Assembly: GCA_016714535.1 (NCBI GenBank) | Contig: JADKDR010000011.1 | Coordinates: 62,001 to 126,000 of the forward strand | DNA from: Bacteroidota bacterium | GTDB taxonomy: Bacteria > Bacteroidota > Bacteroidia > AKYH767-A > OLB10 | Direction of reading: 5' to 3' | DNA length: 64,000 bases | Shown: positions 27,214-37,413 of the stretch, one piece after another | Layout of the letters: each line of letters begins with the position of its first letter | Numbering within the stretch: position 1 is the stretch's first letter | The notes under the pieces: generated by a model | Database searches by the model: none | Seen by the model: the letters and a program-made list of their open reading frames with translations, nothing else | Told to the model about the DNA's origin: nothing | Made by a program: the position numbers and the translations under genes

Positions 27214-28406
27214 ATGAATAGTACTATTGTAATGTGTCTGCTGTTGCAAGGAGGAATTACCTCTTGCACATCCGCTTCGTTAAATCATGATATAAATGTG
27301 CAAACAACACCAACTGAGGTGTTGTCGCAAGCTGATACCACCGTTACGGTTGAACAAATTGATGATGAAAAACCGGAAATTAAAATGCCCGTTGGGCTAT
27401 TTGTTACCAACAGCGCTATGGATGTAGGCTTTGCAGCTTCCACTTATAAGAGTGATCAGATTGATGGCGTATATCTGCGGTTGTCATGGAAATCTGTTGA
27501 GCCACAAGATAATCAGCACAACTGGGCCTTGCTCGACCGTGAAATTCAACAAGCAGTTGACAACAACAAAAAATTGTAATAGGCATAGCCAGCGGCAAAT
27601 TTACGCCTGATTGGGTTTTTAATTCAGGTGTAAAAAAACTCCAGTTTACCGAGATTAATCATAGAGGTAAAGGTAAGAAGGCAGTAACGGTTGCTGTTGC
27701 ACCACCCTGGGATGCTAAGTATCAAACTTTTATTCTCGATTTGATGACTTCGCTTCGCGATCATCTTAAAAACAAAAAAGGATTTTACGATGCCGTGGCC
27801 ATGATCAAGTTTACTGGTATGAATATAAGCACCAATGAATTTCGTTTACCATCGCAGGATAAGGTAACCAATGGTAAAGAAGTTACAACGGATGCAATAG
27901 CCATTTGGCAAAGTGCAGGTTATACTCCAGGCAAAGTAGTTGCATCGTTTGATAAGCTAATGAAAGGAACATGTTACATTTTCAGAGATAAACCGATATC
28001 AGTTCCTATTATACCTGACCCACAAAGTTTTCCGGCCATTGATGAAAATGGAAATGAATGTGATGAGAGTCAGCAAAATGTGACGCAAAAGGTTATTGAT
28101 GAAATAGCCCGAAAGTATAAGCAACAGGTATTTGTGCAATGGAATGCCTTGCGCACCGGTGGGCGTATTACAAAATTTATTTCGGATGCAAACGAAAGTG
28201 GCATTGCCATTGGCTTTCAGCTAGCAGAAAATGAGTTCCGTATAAATGATAAAGGGAATAATGATAAAATGCGCCAATTAACCCAAACTGCACTTGACCA
28301 TTATGCATATTATTTAGAAACATGGGAAACAACTTTGACCTCGTGCAGCGAGGCAAATACGGCAGCACGTGCTTTGCTTAAGAATGCGTCAATCAAGAAG
28401 AAGTAG
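27214..28406 (+). CDS. Lipoprotein with glycosidase-like TIM-barrel features, one frameshift
   Basis: Reconstructed 397 aa. A short lipoprotein signal ends in ITSC, with the cysteine at residue 18. After a Thr/Glu-rich linker comes MPVGLFVTNSAM, then DGVYLRLSWKSVEPQDNQHN, the start of a TIM barrel as in GH42-like or other clan-A glycosidases ('R..W..VEP..G.Y.W..LD'). The frame stops at 27579 after DNNKKL. One extra A in the A6 run at 27568-27573 gives DNNKKIVIGIASGKFTPDWVF, and the rest continues to 28406. Possible catalytic acids lie in TGMNISTNEFRLP and FQLAENEF, but I cannot assign them. Enzyme activity is therefore a guess from fold; outer-membrane or periplasmic location is likely. Confidence 0.72.
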
Positions 28407-28596
28407 CTTTCGCCATTTAATTGACTGTACTCGCCTATGTTTAACTGAGACTATATACTTTTCTTCACAAAATAACTAACACAGGGTATCAACTTTTTGA
28501 TGTTTAAAAGTAACAGTAAGTACAAAAGTTAGTGCTTTTACACTGGCTCCTGATAGTGGACTTTTGAAAAAACTAATCTGATAATTTTAATTGAAT

Positions 28597-29289
28597 ATGA
28601 TAAGAGACCTTGAACTAAGTGACGAATTTACATCAGCTAACCTATTAAACGCATTTAAAAAACGAATAGAAGGTAATAGAGACCTCCTCTTTATTTATGG
28701 TGAAAATACTATTACCCTAAATGAAATAGATAGTTGGAGCAACGGCATTGCTTTTCAATTGCGCAAGTCTGGAATTTGCGAAGGAGATTTTGTTGCGGTT
28801 TATCAACCATGCAATTTTGCATTAGTAGCTACCGCTATTGCTTTTGCTAAATTGGGCATTAACGTTATCTATTACCGTGATACTATACGTAAAGAGTTGA
28901 TTCAAGATCATGCTGCCGAGGGTAGCTTTAGGTGCCTTGTTACATCAGCTAATACCATACATGCTTTAAAGGGTGACATAGGGCTTATTAATCCAAATGA
29001 TTTTCGTCAATCGAGTAACACGGTAGAATGTATTTTTGAAGCAGGAGGTTTTTTTGTTGAAGAATTTTATAGTCATGACAATGGCCGTACTCCAGAGTAT
29101 CTCGCTTTTGAGAGTTCCGAATTATTCTACGACAATAAAGATGAACTGATAGAGAACTCCGTTTATTTTTCGCTGTGGCAGTTGATACTAAACGAAACCG
29201 ATATTGATGTTCAGGCTCTTGATAAACCTTTTGATCTTGCCGACTTTTTAAAAGAATTAATGAGCAAAGATTTTGGCATGCATACGTAG
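28597..29289 (+). CDS. AMP-binding (ANL superfamily) N-terminal fragment, ATP-binding core absent
   Basis: 230 aa from the ATG at 28597 (TTG at 28591 also possible). Residues 10-100 follow the start of acyl-CoA synthetase/NRPS adenylation domains: 'LLNAFKKRIEGNRDLLFIYG', 'ITLNEIDSWSNGIAFQLRKS', then GDFVAVYQPCNFALVATAIA and FAKLGINVIYYRD. After residue 125 the likeness fades. The phosphate-binding loop (S/T-S/T-G-T-T-G-x-P-K-G) and the C-terminal lysine domain are missing, so it cannot adenylate on its own. The coding frame is clean and ends in a natural stop, so this is not obviously a frameshift. It is either a decayed adenylation domain or an ANL-derived accessory protein for the neighbouring acyl-carrier/aminotransferase gene. 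Confidence 0.6.
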   Translation: MIRDLELSDEFTSANLLNAFKKRIEGNRDLLFIYGENTITLNEIDSWSNGIAFQLRKSGICEGDFVAVYQPCNFALVATAIAFAKLGINVIYYRDTIRKELIQDHAAEGSFRCLVTSANTIHALKGDIGLINPNDFRQSSNTVECIFEAGGFFVEEFYSHDNGRTPEYLAFESSELFYDNKDELIENSVYFSLWQLILNETDIDVQALDKPFDLADFLKELMSKDFGMHT

Positions 29290-29307
29290 TAGCGTATTTT
29301 TTTCACT

Positions 29308-29315
29308 TAACTTTG
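29308..29315 (+). promoter_or_regulatory. -7 promoter element for the acyl-carrier/aminotransferase gene
   Basis: TAACTTTG matches TAnnTTTG exactly, 58 bases upstream of the ATG at 29374 and downstream of the previous stop codon. No -33 TTG is seen. It suggests the gene can be transcribed independently of the ANL fragment. Confidence 0.5.
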
Positions 29316-29373
29316 CACAAAGAAATAGCCACCCATTGTAATACATTACCAACACAAAAAAATATTCTGGCAA

Positions 29374-31494
29374 ATGGAACAGCGAAAGCAAATTATTATT
29401 GACGAATTAATTGAAATACTTGAAGACGCTTCAGGCATTGAGTTGCGTAGCGCGGATATTAATACATCACTTATCGAATTAGGACTTGATTCACTTTTTC
29501 TAACACAAGTGTCGTTAACCCTCACTAAGAAATACAATACAAAAATTACGTTTCGTCAGTTAAATGAGGAGTTGTCGAGCATTAACGCCATAGCTGGCCA
29601 TATAGATAGTTCTTTGCCCGCTACCGCGTATGCCGAAAAATTAACATCATCGGGTGCTGATGCAAAACAACAGCAACAGCCTGTTGCTACTTCTTTCAAT
29701 ATGCCTGCTGCAAATTTTACTCCTGATGCCGAGGGGCTTGAATGGTTGATTCAACAACAGATGCAATTGATGCAACAACAGTTGGCTGTGTTGAGCGGAC
29801 AGCCTATTGCAGCATCACCCACAGCACAAACAATTACCAACACGGTTAACAATAGTGAAACCAAGTCGACTTCAATCAATAAAACAACAACACCTGTAAT
29901 TGAAGAAAACGAACCTGCAAAACCTTTTGGTGCCATAGCCCGAATTGAAAAAACATACAACAACCAATTAACCGAGGCGCAACAACAATGGTTTAATGAG
30001 TTGATTAAAAAATATACTACGCGCACTGCTAAGTCAAAACAGTTTACACAGGAACACCGCGAGCAATTGGCAGACCCACGTGTAGTTACCGGCTTTAAAC
30101 CATATAATAAGGAAATTACATATCAGGTTGTAGTTAACCGCAGTAAGGGATCGAGAATTTGGGACATTGATGGCAATGAGTATGTTGATATACTAAATGG
30201 ATTTGGCAGTAATATGTTTGGCCATTCGCCCGATTTTATTGTAGAAGCAATAGGTCAGCAATTAGATGATGGCTATGAAATAGGGCCGCAACATCCACTT
30301 GCAGGTGAGTTTGCATCGTTGTTTTGTGAACTAACAGGAGCTGAGCGTGTTGCTATTTGCAACACGGGTAGCGAAGCAGTTTTAGGCGCAATGCGTATGG
30401 CACGCACCGTAACCGGACGTAATTTAATTTGTGCATTTAACAACTCCTATCATGGTATTAACGATGAGGTAATTGTACGCGGAACAAAAAAATTAAAATC
30501 CTTGCCGGCAGCAGCAGGTATAACACCCGAAGCAGTTGCCAATATTCTTGTATTGGATTATGGTACTGACGAAAGCTTGAAAATTATTCGTGAGCGCGCA
30601 CATGAATTTGCAGCCATTATGATTGAGCCAGTGCAAAGCCGTATGGCCGATTTTCAACCAAAGGAGTTTGTCAAAGAACTTCGCACAATAGCCGACAATG
30701 CCGGGTGTGCACTTATTTTTGATGAGGTAATAACCGGATTCCGCTACGCACAAGGAGGTGCGCAGGAGTTGTATGGTGTTAAAGCTGATATTGCTTCTTA
30801 TGGCAAAGTGTGTGGAGGGGGCATGCCTATTGGGGCTATGGCAGGAAAAAAGAAATACATGGATGCCCTTGATGGTGGGCATTGGCAGTATGGTGATAGC
30901 AGTGTGCCCGAAGTTGGTGTAACCTATTTTGCCGGAACATTTGTTAGGCACCCATTTGCATTGGCTGCCGGTGTTGCTGCGCTTAAACACCTTAAGAAAC
31001 ATGGTCCCCAGTTACAACAAGAATTAAATAAAAAGGCAGCAACCATGGTTGCAGATTTAAATGCATTTTGCAACGAGTATCAGTTGCCAATTGGATTTTC
31101 AAATTTTGCTTCGCTGTTCAAACCAAAATATAAAAATGAGTATCCATACAGCGAATTGCTTTTTCATTTGTGGCGATTACATGGGTTGCATGTTATAGAT
31201 GGATTTCCTTGTTTTCTTACAACAGCCCACACGGATGATGATGTGGCTTTTATAATCGAAACTTTTAAAAAATCCGTATTCGAATTAATGGCTATGGATA
31301 TGATACCACATGCCAAAAAGAGTGCATCCATGAATGGAAATACAACTGCTGCAATAGTTGATAAACCGGTAGCCAACACACCTCCGGTGCCAACAGCGCG
31401 ACTAGGTAAAGACCAAAATGGCCGCCCGGCCTGGTTTGTTCCTGATCCTGCACGGCCAGGAAAGTACTTAATGGTGGAAGAGAAGGGAGCATAG
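29374..31494 (+). CDS. Acyl carrier protein - class III aminotransferase didomain protein of NRPS/PKS type
   Basis: 706 aa. Residues 1-80 are a phosphopantetheine carrier domain: LIELGLDSLFLTQVSLTLT, with the attachment serine at Ser40. A Gln-rich linker follows (residues 85-180). Residues about 200-640 are a PLP-dependent class III (glutamate-1-semialdehyde) aminotransferase: CNTGSEAVLGAMRMARTVTG, HGINDEVIVRG, LIFDEVITGFR and SYGKVCGGGMPIGAMAG, with the Schiff-base lysine at Lys478. The FAGTFVRHPFALAAG region is that of aminotransferase domains inside mycosubtilin/iturin-type synthases. The protein ends NGRPAWFVPDPARPGKYLMV, the linker normally found before a condensation domain, but no condensation domain follows. 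It should aminate a beta-keto or semialdehyde acyl chain held on the carrier. No ketosynthase, condensation or thioesterase gene is in the window. Confidence 0.88.
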   Translation: MEQRKQIIIDELIEILEDASGIELRSADINTSLIELGLDSLFLTQVSLTLTKKYNTKITFRQLNEELSSINAIAGHIDSSLPATAYAEKLTSSGADAKQQQQPVATSFNMPAANFTPDAEGLEWLIQQQMQLMQQQLAVLSGQPIAASPTAQTITNTVNNSETKSTSINKTTTPVIEENEPAKPFGAIARIEKTYNNQLTEAQQQWFNELIKKYTTRTAKSKQFTQEHREQLADPRVVTGFKPYNKEITYQVVVNRSKGSRIWDIDGNEYVDILNGFGSNMFGHSPDFIVEAIGQQLDDGYEIGPQHPLAGEFASLFCELTGAERVAICNTGSEAVLGAMRMARTVTGRNLICAFNNSYHGINDEVIVRGTKKLKSLPAAAGITPEAVANILVLDYGTDESLKIIRERAHEFAAIMIEPVQSRMADFQPKEFVKELRTIADNAGCALIFDEVITGFRYAQGGAQELYGVKADIASYGKVCGGGMPIGAMAGKKKYMDALDGGHWQYGDSSVPEVGVTYFAGTFVRHPFALAAGVAALKHLKKHGPQLQQELNKKAATMVADLNAFCNEYQLPIGFSNFASLFKPKYKNEYPYSELLFHLWRLHGLHVIDGFPCFLTTAHTDDDVAFIIETFKKSVFELMAMDMIPHAKKSASMNGNTTAAIVDKPVANTPPVPTARLGKDQNGRPAWFVPDPARPGKYLMVEEKGA

Positions 31495-31836
31495 TTTTAG
31501 CAAGAATTGCTGCACTTTTTCTACTAAGATAATTCTTACTTAGATTAGTAAATGGGAAATGCAAAGGCTTTAACTCTTAATTGAATAAGTATTATGAATA
31601 TGAGTTTTGCGTTTTGTAAAATCAGCTTAAATGTTATACTTGGGTTGCATCGAATTTTTTTCGTTCTTGGTTCCATGATTCAGAATAATTGAAGTTGTTT
31701 GGCATAGAACAATTTCTAAGCAATGCTGTATGCTGCGTTCCTCACTAAAAATTTTTCCTGCATTATTACTAATCTTTTCAAGTAAATAAAATTCGCTGGG
31801 GCGCATTTTATTTTGTACGATATTTCAATTGAAGTT
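31495..31836. other. Intergenic between convergent genes, no gene seen
   Basis: Gap between the carrier/aminotransferase stop and the patatin stop. I looked for a continuation of the NRPS-like frame (a condensation domain) and found none. Short imperfect inverted repeats (AAGAATT...AATTCTT near 31500-31540) have no U-tract. Confidence 0.4.
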
Positions 31837-34135
31837 TTACAAGTATCTTTTTTTATTGAAGCCTAAATGATTAGCTTCCTGTTTTGCCATACTATTTTCG
31901 TTCAAAGTTTTGGTTTTATAATTTAATCGCTTAGTGTTTGCATCCTTAATCACCTCACTCAACTCCGAACAATTTTTAAATCGCTCTATCATTCTCGATT
32001 TACAATCATCACTCATAAACCAATTCATCGAGTATGGTTTTTCATTGGGCACGGCACTATTGTACAAAGGTATATCGTTGTAAGAAGTATGGGTTATACT
32101 TCGTTCTTTTATTAGCGCCAGTAATTTTTTTAAACGCAAGTCATTAATATCTGTTTGCTTGCTGTAGGAGCCTGCCAGCGTTTTTACAGGAGCAAATAAG
32201 TCGTTTTGTAAAGCCGGAGTTTTTTCAAATTTTAATTTTGACTTTGGTGAATTCGTAATATGTAATACAACAAATTCAACCTTGCCTGCAATGTGGCCAT
32301 ACTTGGCCTTGTTTTTATTTATCAATCTGTCAAGATGTTGAATAGTCTCGGTAACAACACCTGCACCTGAGTTGTCAAAATATCCGCCATCAACAAAATA
32401 AAGGCTGTTGCGTTCGTTGCCTATGGCCATGGTAGATATTTTTCCTGCCGGGCTCATATAGGGAAATCGTGCGCTAAGTATAGCTGCTGTGCTTAATTTA
32501 AGCACAGTTGAGTCAACAAGTAATTCTAATACATCTACCCGATTGTTATTTAATATGGAATCAATATTTAGATTGCTAACCACAGCAGGCACTCCGTTTT
32601 GCATTACCGTTGTGTTAATATAAAGTATTGGATTTAGTGTTCCGTTTTTTTGCTCCATTTCGATATCGAAAGGAGCGGCCATTGCTGCGCTTATTATTTC
32701 TTCGTTAGGTACTTTTTCATGTGCATATTCAAGTGCAGCAGCGCGGTCATACATCGGAATAAAAGCCAACAAATGCCGGAAGTAGTCTGGTCCCAGCATT
32801 CGTGCAAGTGTATAGGTAAGGAAATCGTTATCAAAATAGCGTTTCGTATTTTCAAACATCATGTTATTGCGATTTTTTTGCAACGCAAAAAAAGATGCAT
32901 TGCCAACACTGCCGCCCGATGCCCCCGACATACAAAACAAATGATTTGTAAAATATCCCTGAGTGCTATCGTTAAGTAAGCTCAAACTTCCTGCTACCCA
33001 AAAGGCACTGCGCGATGCCCTCCATCGCTGAGCACAAAGTACAAGGGCAGCTTATTTGCCGTGTCAAGCTCGTTTTATGCACATCCAGATACTTGTCAAA
33101 ATAAGTTTCGAGAGGCATCCTATAGTGGTAATTATTGCTTTGTTGGGTTGTAAGCATACTAACTTTATAGGGGTCGGCTTTAAAAATGAAGTTAACAAAA
33201 AGTACAAGCATCAATAGCGGAACATGATAATTAATCCGGTTTAGCACAGATAATAACGTAATTAATCCCATACCTAATTGCATAATTGTGGTGCCTAAAA
33301 AAAAAAAATTACACGGCCCCACTATACGTGAAAAGCTCAACGAAAAAATGCCAACCAAATAGAGGATAAACGCACATACTGACAAACCATAAAATGCATA
33401 AGTATAAGCGGGCTCTTTAGAATTTACATAGGTAATAAATTGACGGGTACCCTCGAACGTGTTTTGATTGTTGTTCTTGTTGTTACGAGTATGCCGGCTA
33501 ATAGTGAAAATCAGAAATAATAAAGAGTTTATTATGATGAGAATGGTAATAAGAATGATGCGAACTTCGAGCGAGTTAAAGTTCACCAACAAAGCACTTT
33601 GCAAAAGCAAAAGTGCCTGAGCAAACAGCAAGTACCAAAGGAATTCTTTTTTAAAGCTATGGAAAAGTTTTTGACGGTTAATTAGTTTATAAACAAGCAA
33701 CTTAAAGGACAGGTATCCTAGAAAAAATATATTGCCATAGTTATCTATAAACTTATATGCTAAAAGATTAATCAATGCAAACTCAACAACCGAAAAACAA
33801 AGGTATCCCACAATGCGGGGAATGTGAGTATTGTACATCTTGAAAATACGGGGCTGCCTTGGTGTATGTTTCAATGCCGCATAGCCAATTAAGCGCGATG
33901 TATACCAACTGGAATAAGCCCAAAACAAAAGACTGAATGTTAGAAAAAAGCTGCCCCAACTGTACTCGAGTGTGCTTAACAAAACATCCTGACCTTGTTG
34001 CACTGCAGTAAATAAGATTGCTGTAATTAAGATAAAAGCAAAAAATATGATGTAACGCCATCCAAAGTTTATTAAGTGACGCAGCTGTCTGATGGACCGA
34101 TATAGCCAGCGGATAGGTAGTATTTCCCTTTTCAT
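31837..34135 (-). CDS. Membrane-anchored patatin-like phospholipase, two frameshifts
   Basis: Reconstructed 766 aa. Residues 1-360 hold about eight to nine hydrophobic segments (for example IIFFAFILITAILFTAV, FALINLLAYKF). They lead into a patatin-like hydrolase: LYFVLSDGGASRSAFWVAG, the serine motif FCMSGASGGSVGNASF (GxSxG), and YFVDGGYFDNSGAG carrying the Asp of the Ser-Asp dyad. The junction is broken twice: one A missing in the plus-strand AA at 33066-33067, and one C missing in CCC at 33018-33020. Correcting both yields TSLDTANKLPLYFVLSDGGA and SRSAFWVAGSLSLLNDST, and 767 codons close exactly. Patatins cleave phospholipid or neutral lipid esters. The long multi-pass N-terminal half is unusual for bacterial patatins and places the enzyme at the inner membrane. 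Confidence 0.83.
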
Positions 34136-34368
34136 TTGTATAAGGATTTTAGAATGGTTAGTCTAGATTAGGCAACACAATATCTTTTGTTTTTTGATAT
34201 GCTTCCCATATAAATTTCATTGTTATAAACACAAACGGTTTAGAAAAAGAGCATTAATGCATAATCAATATGCTTGTTTATTTAAAAACAGGTTCTTTTA
34301 TTTGTATTATTATTTTTCCAAAAGAATTCCACCTCTTATCTCAAAAAATAAAATTCAATAAAAAAGTG

Positions 34369-37300
34369 ATGCAAAAAAATTTACTCAAACATCTAATCGC
34401 GTGCCTAATTTTGCTTGGTGTATCAATTACACTAAGCAGTGCGCAAAATGTAACATTAACGGGTACCATTTACGATAGCAACCGGCAGCCATTACCTGGT
34501 GTTAGTGTGGTAATAGAAGGTACAACCAAAGGCACAGCCAGTGATATGAATGGTGGGTATGCCATAAAAGATGTTGCTCCGGGCACCTACACGTTAGTAG
34601 CCTCTTTTATAGGTTACAATACCCAAAAGCTAACTGTAAAGGCAGGAGGAACAAGCAATCCGATAGCTAATATTGTACTTACCGAAAACACAGTAATGTT
34701 AAATACTGCCGTAGCCATTGGCTACGGGAAAACCGCAAAAAAGGATTTGACAGGGTCAGTTACTGCCATTACCAACAAAGACTTTAATAAAGGTAATGTG
34801 GTCAGTCCCGCGCAATTAATTGCAGGAAAAATTGCCGGAGTAAATGTAACACAAGGTACGGGTGCTCCGGGTTCTTCAGCCCGTATCAGAATTCGTGGTG
34901 GCAGCTCGCTTAACGCAAGTAACGATCCGCTCATTGTAATAGATGGTGTTCCGGTAGACAACAATACGCTGTCAGGTAGTGCCGATCCGTTAAGTATGAT
35001 TAACTCGGCCGATATAGAATCTATGACGGTATTGAAAGATGCATCGGCTGCAGCAATATATGGCTCGCGAGCTGCAAATGGAGTAATTATTATTACCACT
35101 AAAAGAGGTTCAGGAAACCGCTTGAGTGTAGAATTTAATTCGACCAATTCAATAGGTAGAATAAACAAGACCATTGATGTGCTTACCGGTGATGAATACA
35201 GAGCGATGCTAGATACGCTGGGAGCAAGTTCCAATGACACGCTTGGGAATTTTAAACGCAGATTGTTGGCAGGTACTGCCAACACGGATTGGCAGGATGA
35301 AGTTTACAGGCAAGCTTTCAGCAGCGAGAATAATTTATCGATAGCAGGAGGAATAAAACAATTGCCTTACCGGATAAATATTGGATTTTTAAAACAAGAA
35401 GGTGTATTAGATCGTTCTTTAATGGATCGGTTTTCAGGAGGAATTAATTTATCACCAACTTTTTTTAAAGACCATTTGAAAGTGGATGTAAATGCAAAGT
35501 ATACGGTAGCAGAATTTTTCTTTGCCAATCAGGGGGCAATAGGGTCGGCAGTTACCTTCGACCCAACACAACCCGTTTTGGCTGATAGCACCTCAGAGTT
35601 ATACAACGGATATTTTGAGTGGCTTGATAATAAGAAAAAGCCAAACGTGCTTGCCCCGCGTAATCCAGTAGGTCTTATTAATCAGCGTGAGGATAATAGC
35701 TCAACCAATCGTTTGCTTGGTAACGTGCAGTTGGATTATAAAATGCATTTTCTTCCTGAGTTAAGAACAAACCTCAATTTGGGAATGGACAAATCGCATG
35801 GCCAGGGCAATGTAATGGTGCCGGCTACGGCTGCATCTGATTTCTTCTCCAAAGGAACATCGAGCGAATATGTTGAAGACAAGTCTAACCAACTACTCGA
35901 ATTTTATTTTAATTACTTAAAGCAAATAAAAGCACATAAGATAGATGTTACAGCCGGTTACAGTTATCAGGATTGGATTAGGGAGCGCCCCGCTTTCCCA
36001 CGTTTTACGGCTGCCGGTGATTCTGTATTAGCACCAGCAGGCATACCATTTAAAACCCAAAACACCCTGGTTTCTTTTTATGGCAGAATTAATTATTCCT
36101 TGTTGCAAAAATATTTAGTAACGGTAACTGTACGCGAAGATGGATCTTCGCGCTTTAGCCCCGAAAATCGCTGGGGTACTTTTCCTTCGGTAGCATTTGC
36201 ATGGCGCGCCATTGACGAGTTTAGGCCAAACAATTGGTTGTCTGATTTAAAGGTTCGTTTAGGATGGGGTATAACCGGTCAGCAGGATATTCTTTCTGAT
36301 TATCCCTATATTCCTAATTACAGTCAGGGCGACTCTTCCAGTATGTATCAGTTTGGCAATACTTATTACAATGTATTGCGCCCCGATGGCTATGATGCAA
36401 ATATTAAATGGGAACAAACAGAAACGCAAAACATTGGAATTGATTTCGGATTTATAAAAAACAGAATTGCCATTAGTCTTGATTTATATAAGAAGAGTAC
36501 CGATGATCTTTTAAATACGGTACCGGTACCTGCCGGTACTAATTTTACTAATAATGTGCTTACTAATGTTGGAGCTATTGAAAACAAAGGGATTGAAGTA
36601 AGCATCAATACCATCCCAATAACCGGAAAAAATATCGAATGGGAGCTCAACGTTAATGGTACTTATAACAAGAACATGATTACGAAACTAACTACCATTG
36701 ATAAGGATAACGATGTTGGTGTGCTCACCGGTGGCATAGGAGGAGGCACGGGCAATACCATTCAAGTGCATACAGTAGGATATAGTACCAATACCTTTTA
36801 TGTATACAAACATAAACTGGATGCAAATGGAAATCCGATACAGCCTTTGGCAGTATCAGGAGCCAAACAGGATACCGTGCAGTTTGAAGATTTAAATGGC
36901 GATGGACAAATAACCAGCGATGATAGATATAGGTACAAAAACCCCGAAGCACCATTCTTTGCTGGGTTAACTACACGATTTACGTATAAAAGAATTTCTT
37001 TTGCAATGGGAGTGCGAGGTGCATTTGGGTTGTACATATATGATAATGTAAACTCACAATTGGGTAATAAGATCAATCTGGATGCTAGCAAGAATTATAT
37101 TAATAATGTTACTTCAGATTATTTGACCACTAACTTTAAGCGACCACTATACTTTAGCGATTATTATATTAAAAATGCTTCGTATGTGCGTATAGATAAT
37201 ATTTCGCTCTCATATGATTTTTCTCAGCTGACCAAAAAATTTGGTTTGCGTGCAGGAGTTTTCGTGCAAAATGCTGCCGTATTTACCAAGTATAAAGGCT

Positions 37301-37386
37301 TGGATCCGGAAGTGGCCGGAGGTATAGATAATAATGTTTATCCACGTCCACGCATTATGGGTCTTAATATTTCGCTCTCACTTTAA
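34369..37386 (+). CDS. SusC/RagA-type TonB-linked outer membrane transporter
   Basis: 1005 aa from the ATG at 34369; the in-frame ATG at 34270 would bury the signal peptide (MQKNLLKHLIACLILLGVS). A carboxypeptidase-D-like beta sandwich comes first (VTLTGTIYDSNRQPLPGVSV, 'GYAIKDVAPGTYTLVASFIG'), then the plug (AGVNVTQGTGAPGSSARIRI, RGGSSLNASNDPLIVIDGVP, KDASAAAIYGSRAANGVIII) and a barrel of about 22 strands ending PRPRIMGLNISLSL. It imports oligosaccharides or peptides with its SusD partner, driven by TonB. It is followed after 27 bases by susD, with no glycosidase, peptidase or sensor gene in the same operon. Confidence 0.95.
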   Translation: MQKNLLKHLIACLILLGVSITLSSAQNVTLTGTIYDSNRQPLPGVSVVIEGTTKGTASDMNGGYAIKDVAPGTYTLVASFIGYNTQKLTVKAGGTSNPIANIVLTENTVMLNTAVAIGYGKTAKKDLTGSVTAITNKDFNKGNVVSPAQLIAGKIAGVNVTQGTGAPGSSARIRIRGGSSLNASNDPLIVIDGVPVDNNTLSGSADPLSMINSADIESMTVLKDASAAAIYGSRAANGVIIITTKRGSGNRLSVEFNSTNSIGRINKTIDVLTGDEYRAMLDTLGASSNDTLGNFKRRLLAGTANTDWQDEVYRQAFSSENNLSIAGGIKQLPYRINIGFLKQEGVLDRSLMDRFSGGINLSPTFFKDHLKVDVNAKYTVAEFFFANQGAIGSAVTFDPTQPVLADSTSELYNGYFEWLDNKKKPNVLAPRNPVGLINQREDNSSTNRLLGNVQLDYKMHFLPELRTNLNLGMDKSHGQGNVMVPATAASDFFSKGTSSEYVEDKSNQLLEFYFNYLKQIKAHKIDVTAGYSYQDWIRERPAFPRFTAAGDSVLAPAGIPFKTQNTLVSFYGRINYSLLQKYLVTVTVREDGSSRFSPENRWGTFPSVAFAWRAIDEFRPNNWLSDLKVRLGWGITGQQDILSDYPYIPNYSQGDSSSMYQFGNTYYNVLRPDGYDANIKWEQTETQNIGIDFGFIKNRIAISLDLYKKSTDDLLNTVPVPAGTNFTNNVLTNVGAIENKGIEVSINTIPITGKNIEWELNVNGTYNKNMITKLTTIDKDNDVGVLTGGIGGGTGNTIQVHTVGYSTNTFYVYKHKLDANGNPIQPLAVSGAKQDTVQFEDLNGDGQITSDDRYRYKNPEAPFFAGLTTRFTYKRISFAMGVRGAFGLYIYDNVNSQLGNKINLDASKNYINNVTSDYLTTNFKRPLYFSDYYIKNASYVRIDNISLSYDFSQLTKKFGLRAGVFVQNAAVFTKYKGLDPEVAGGIDNNVYPRPRIMGLNISLSL

Positions 37387-37413
37387 TAAATAAAATTGAA
37401 AAACTTAAATAAG

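Noticed and set aside
28597..31494. Reading the ANL fragment and the carrier/aminotransferase as one broken NRPS gene
   Set aside because: The first gene has a natural end with no homopolymer break, an 84-base gap follows, and the second gene has its own -7 element and a normal carrier-domain N-terminus.
31495..31836. A condensation domain continuing after the 'PGKYL' linker
   Set aside because: No frame on the plus strand carries condensation-domain motifs (HHxxxDG), and no single-base change extends the protein.
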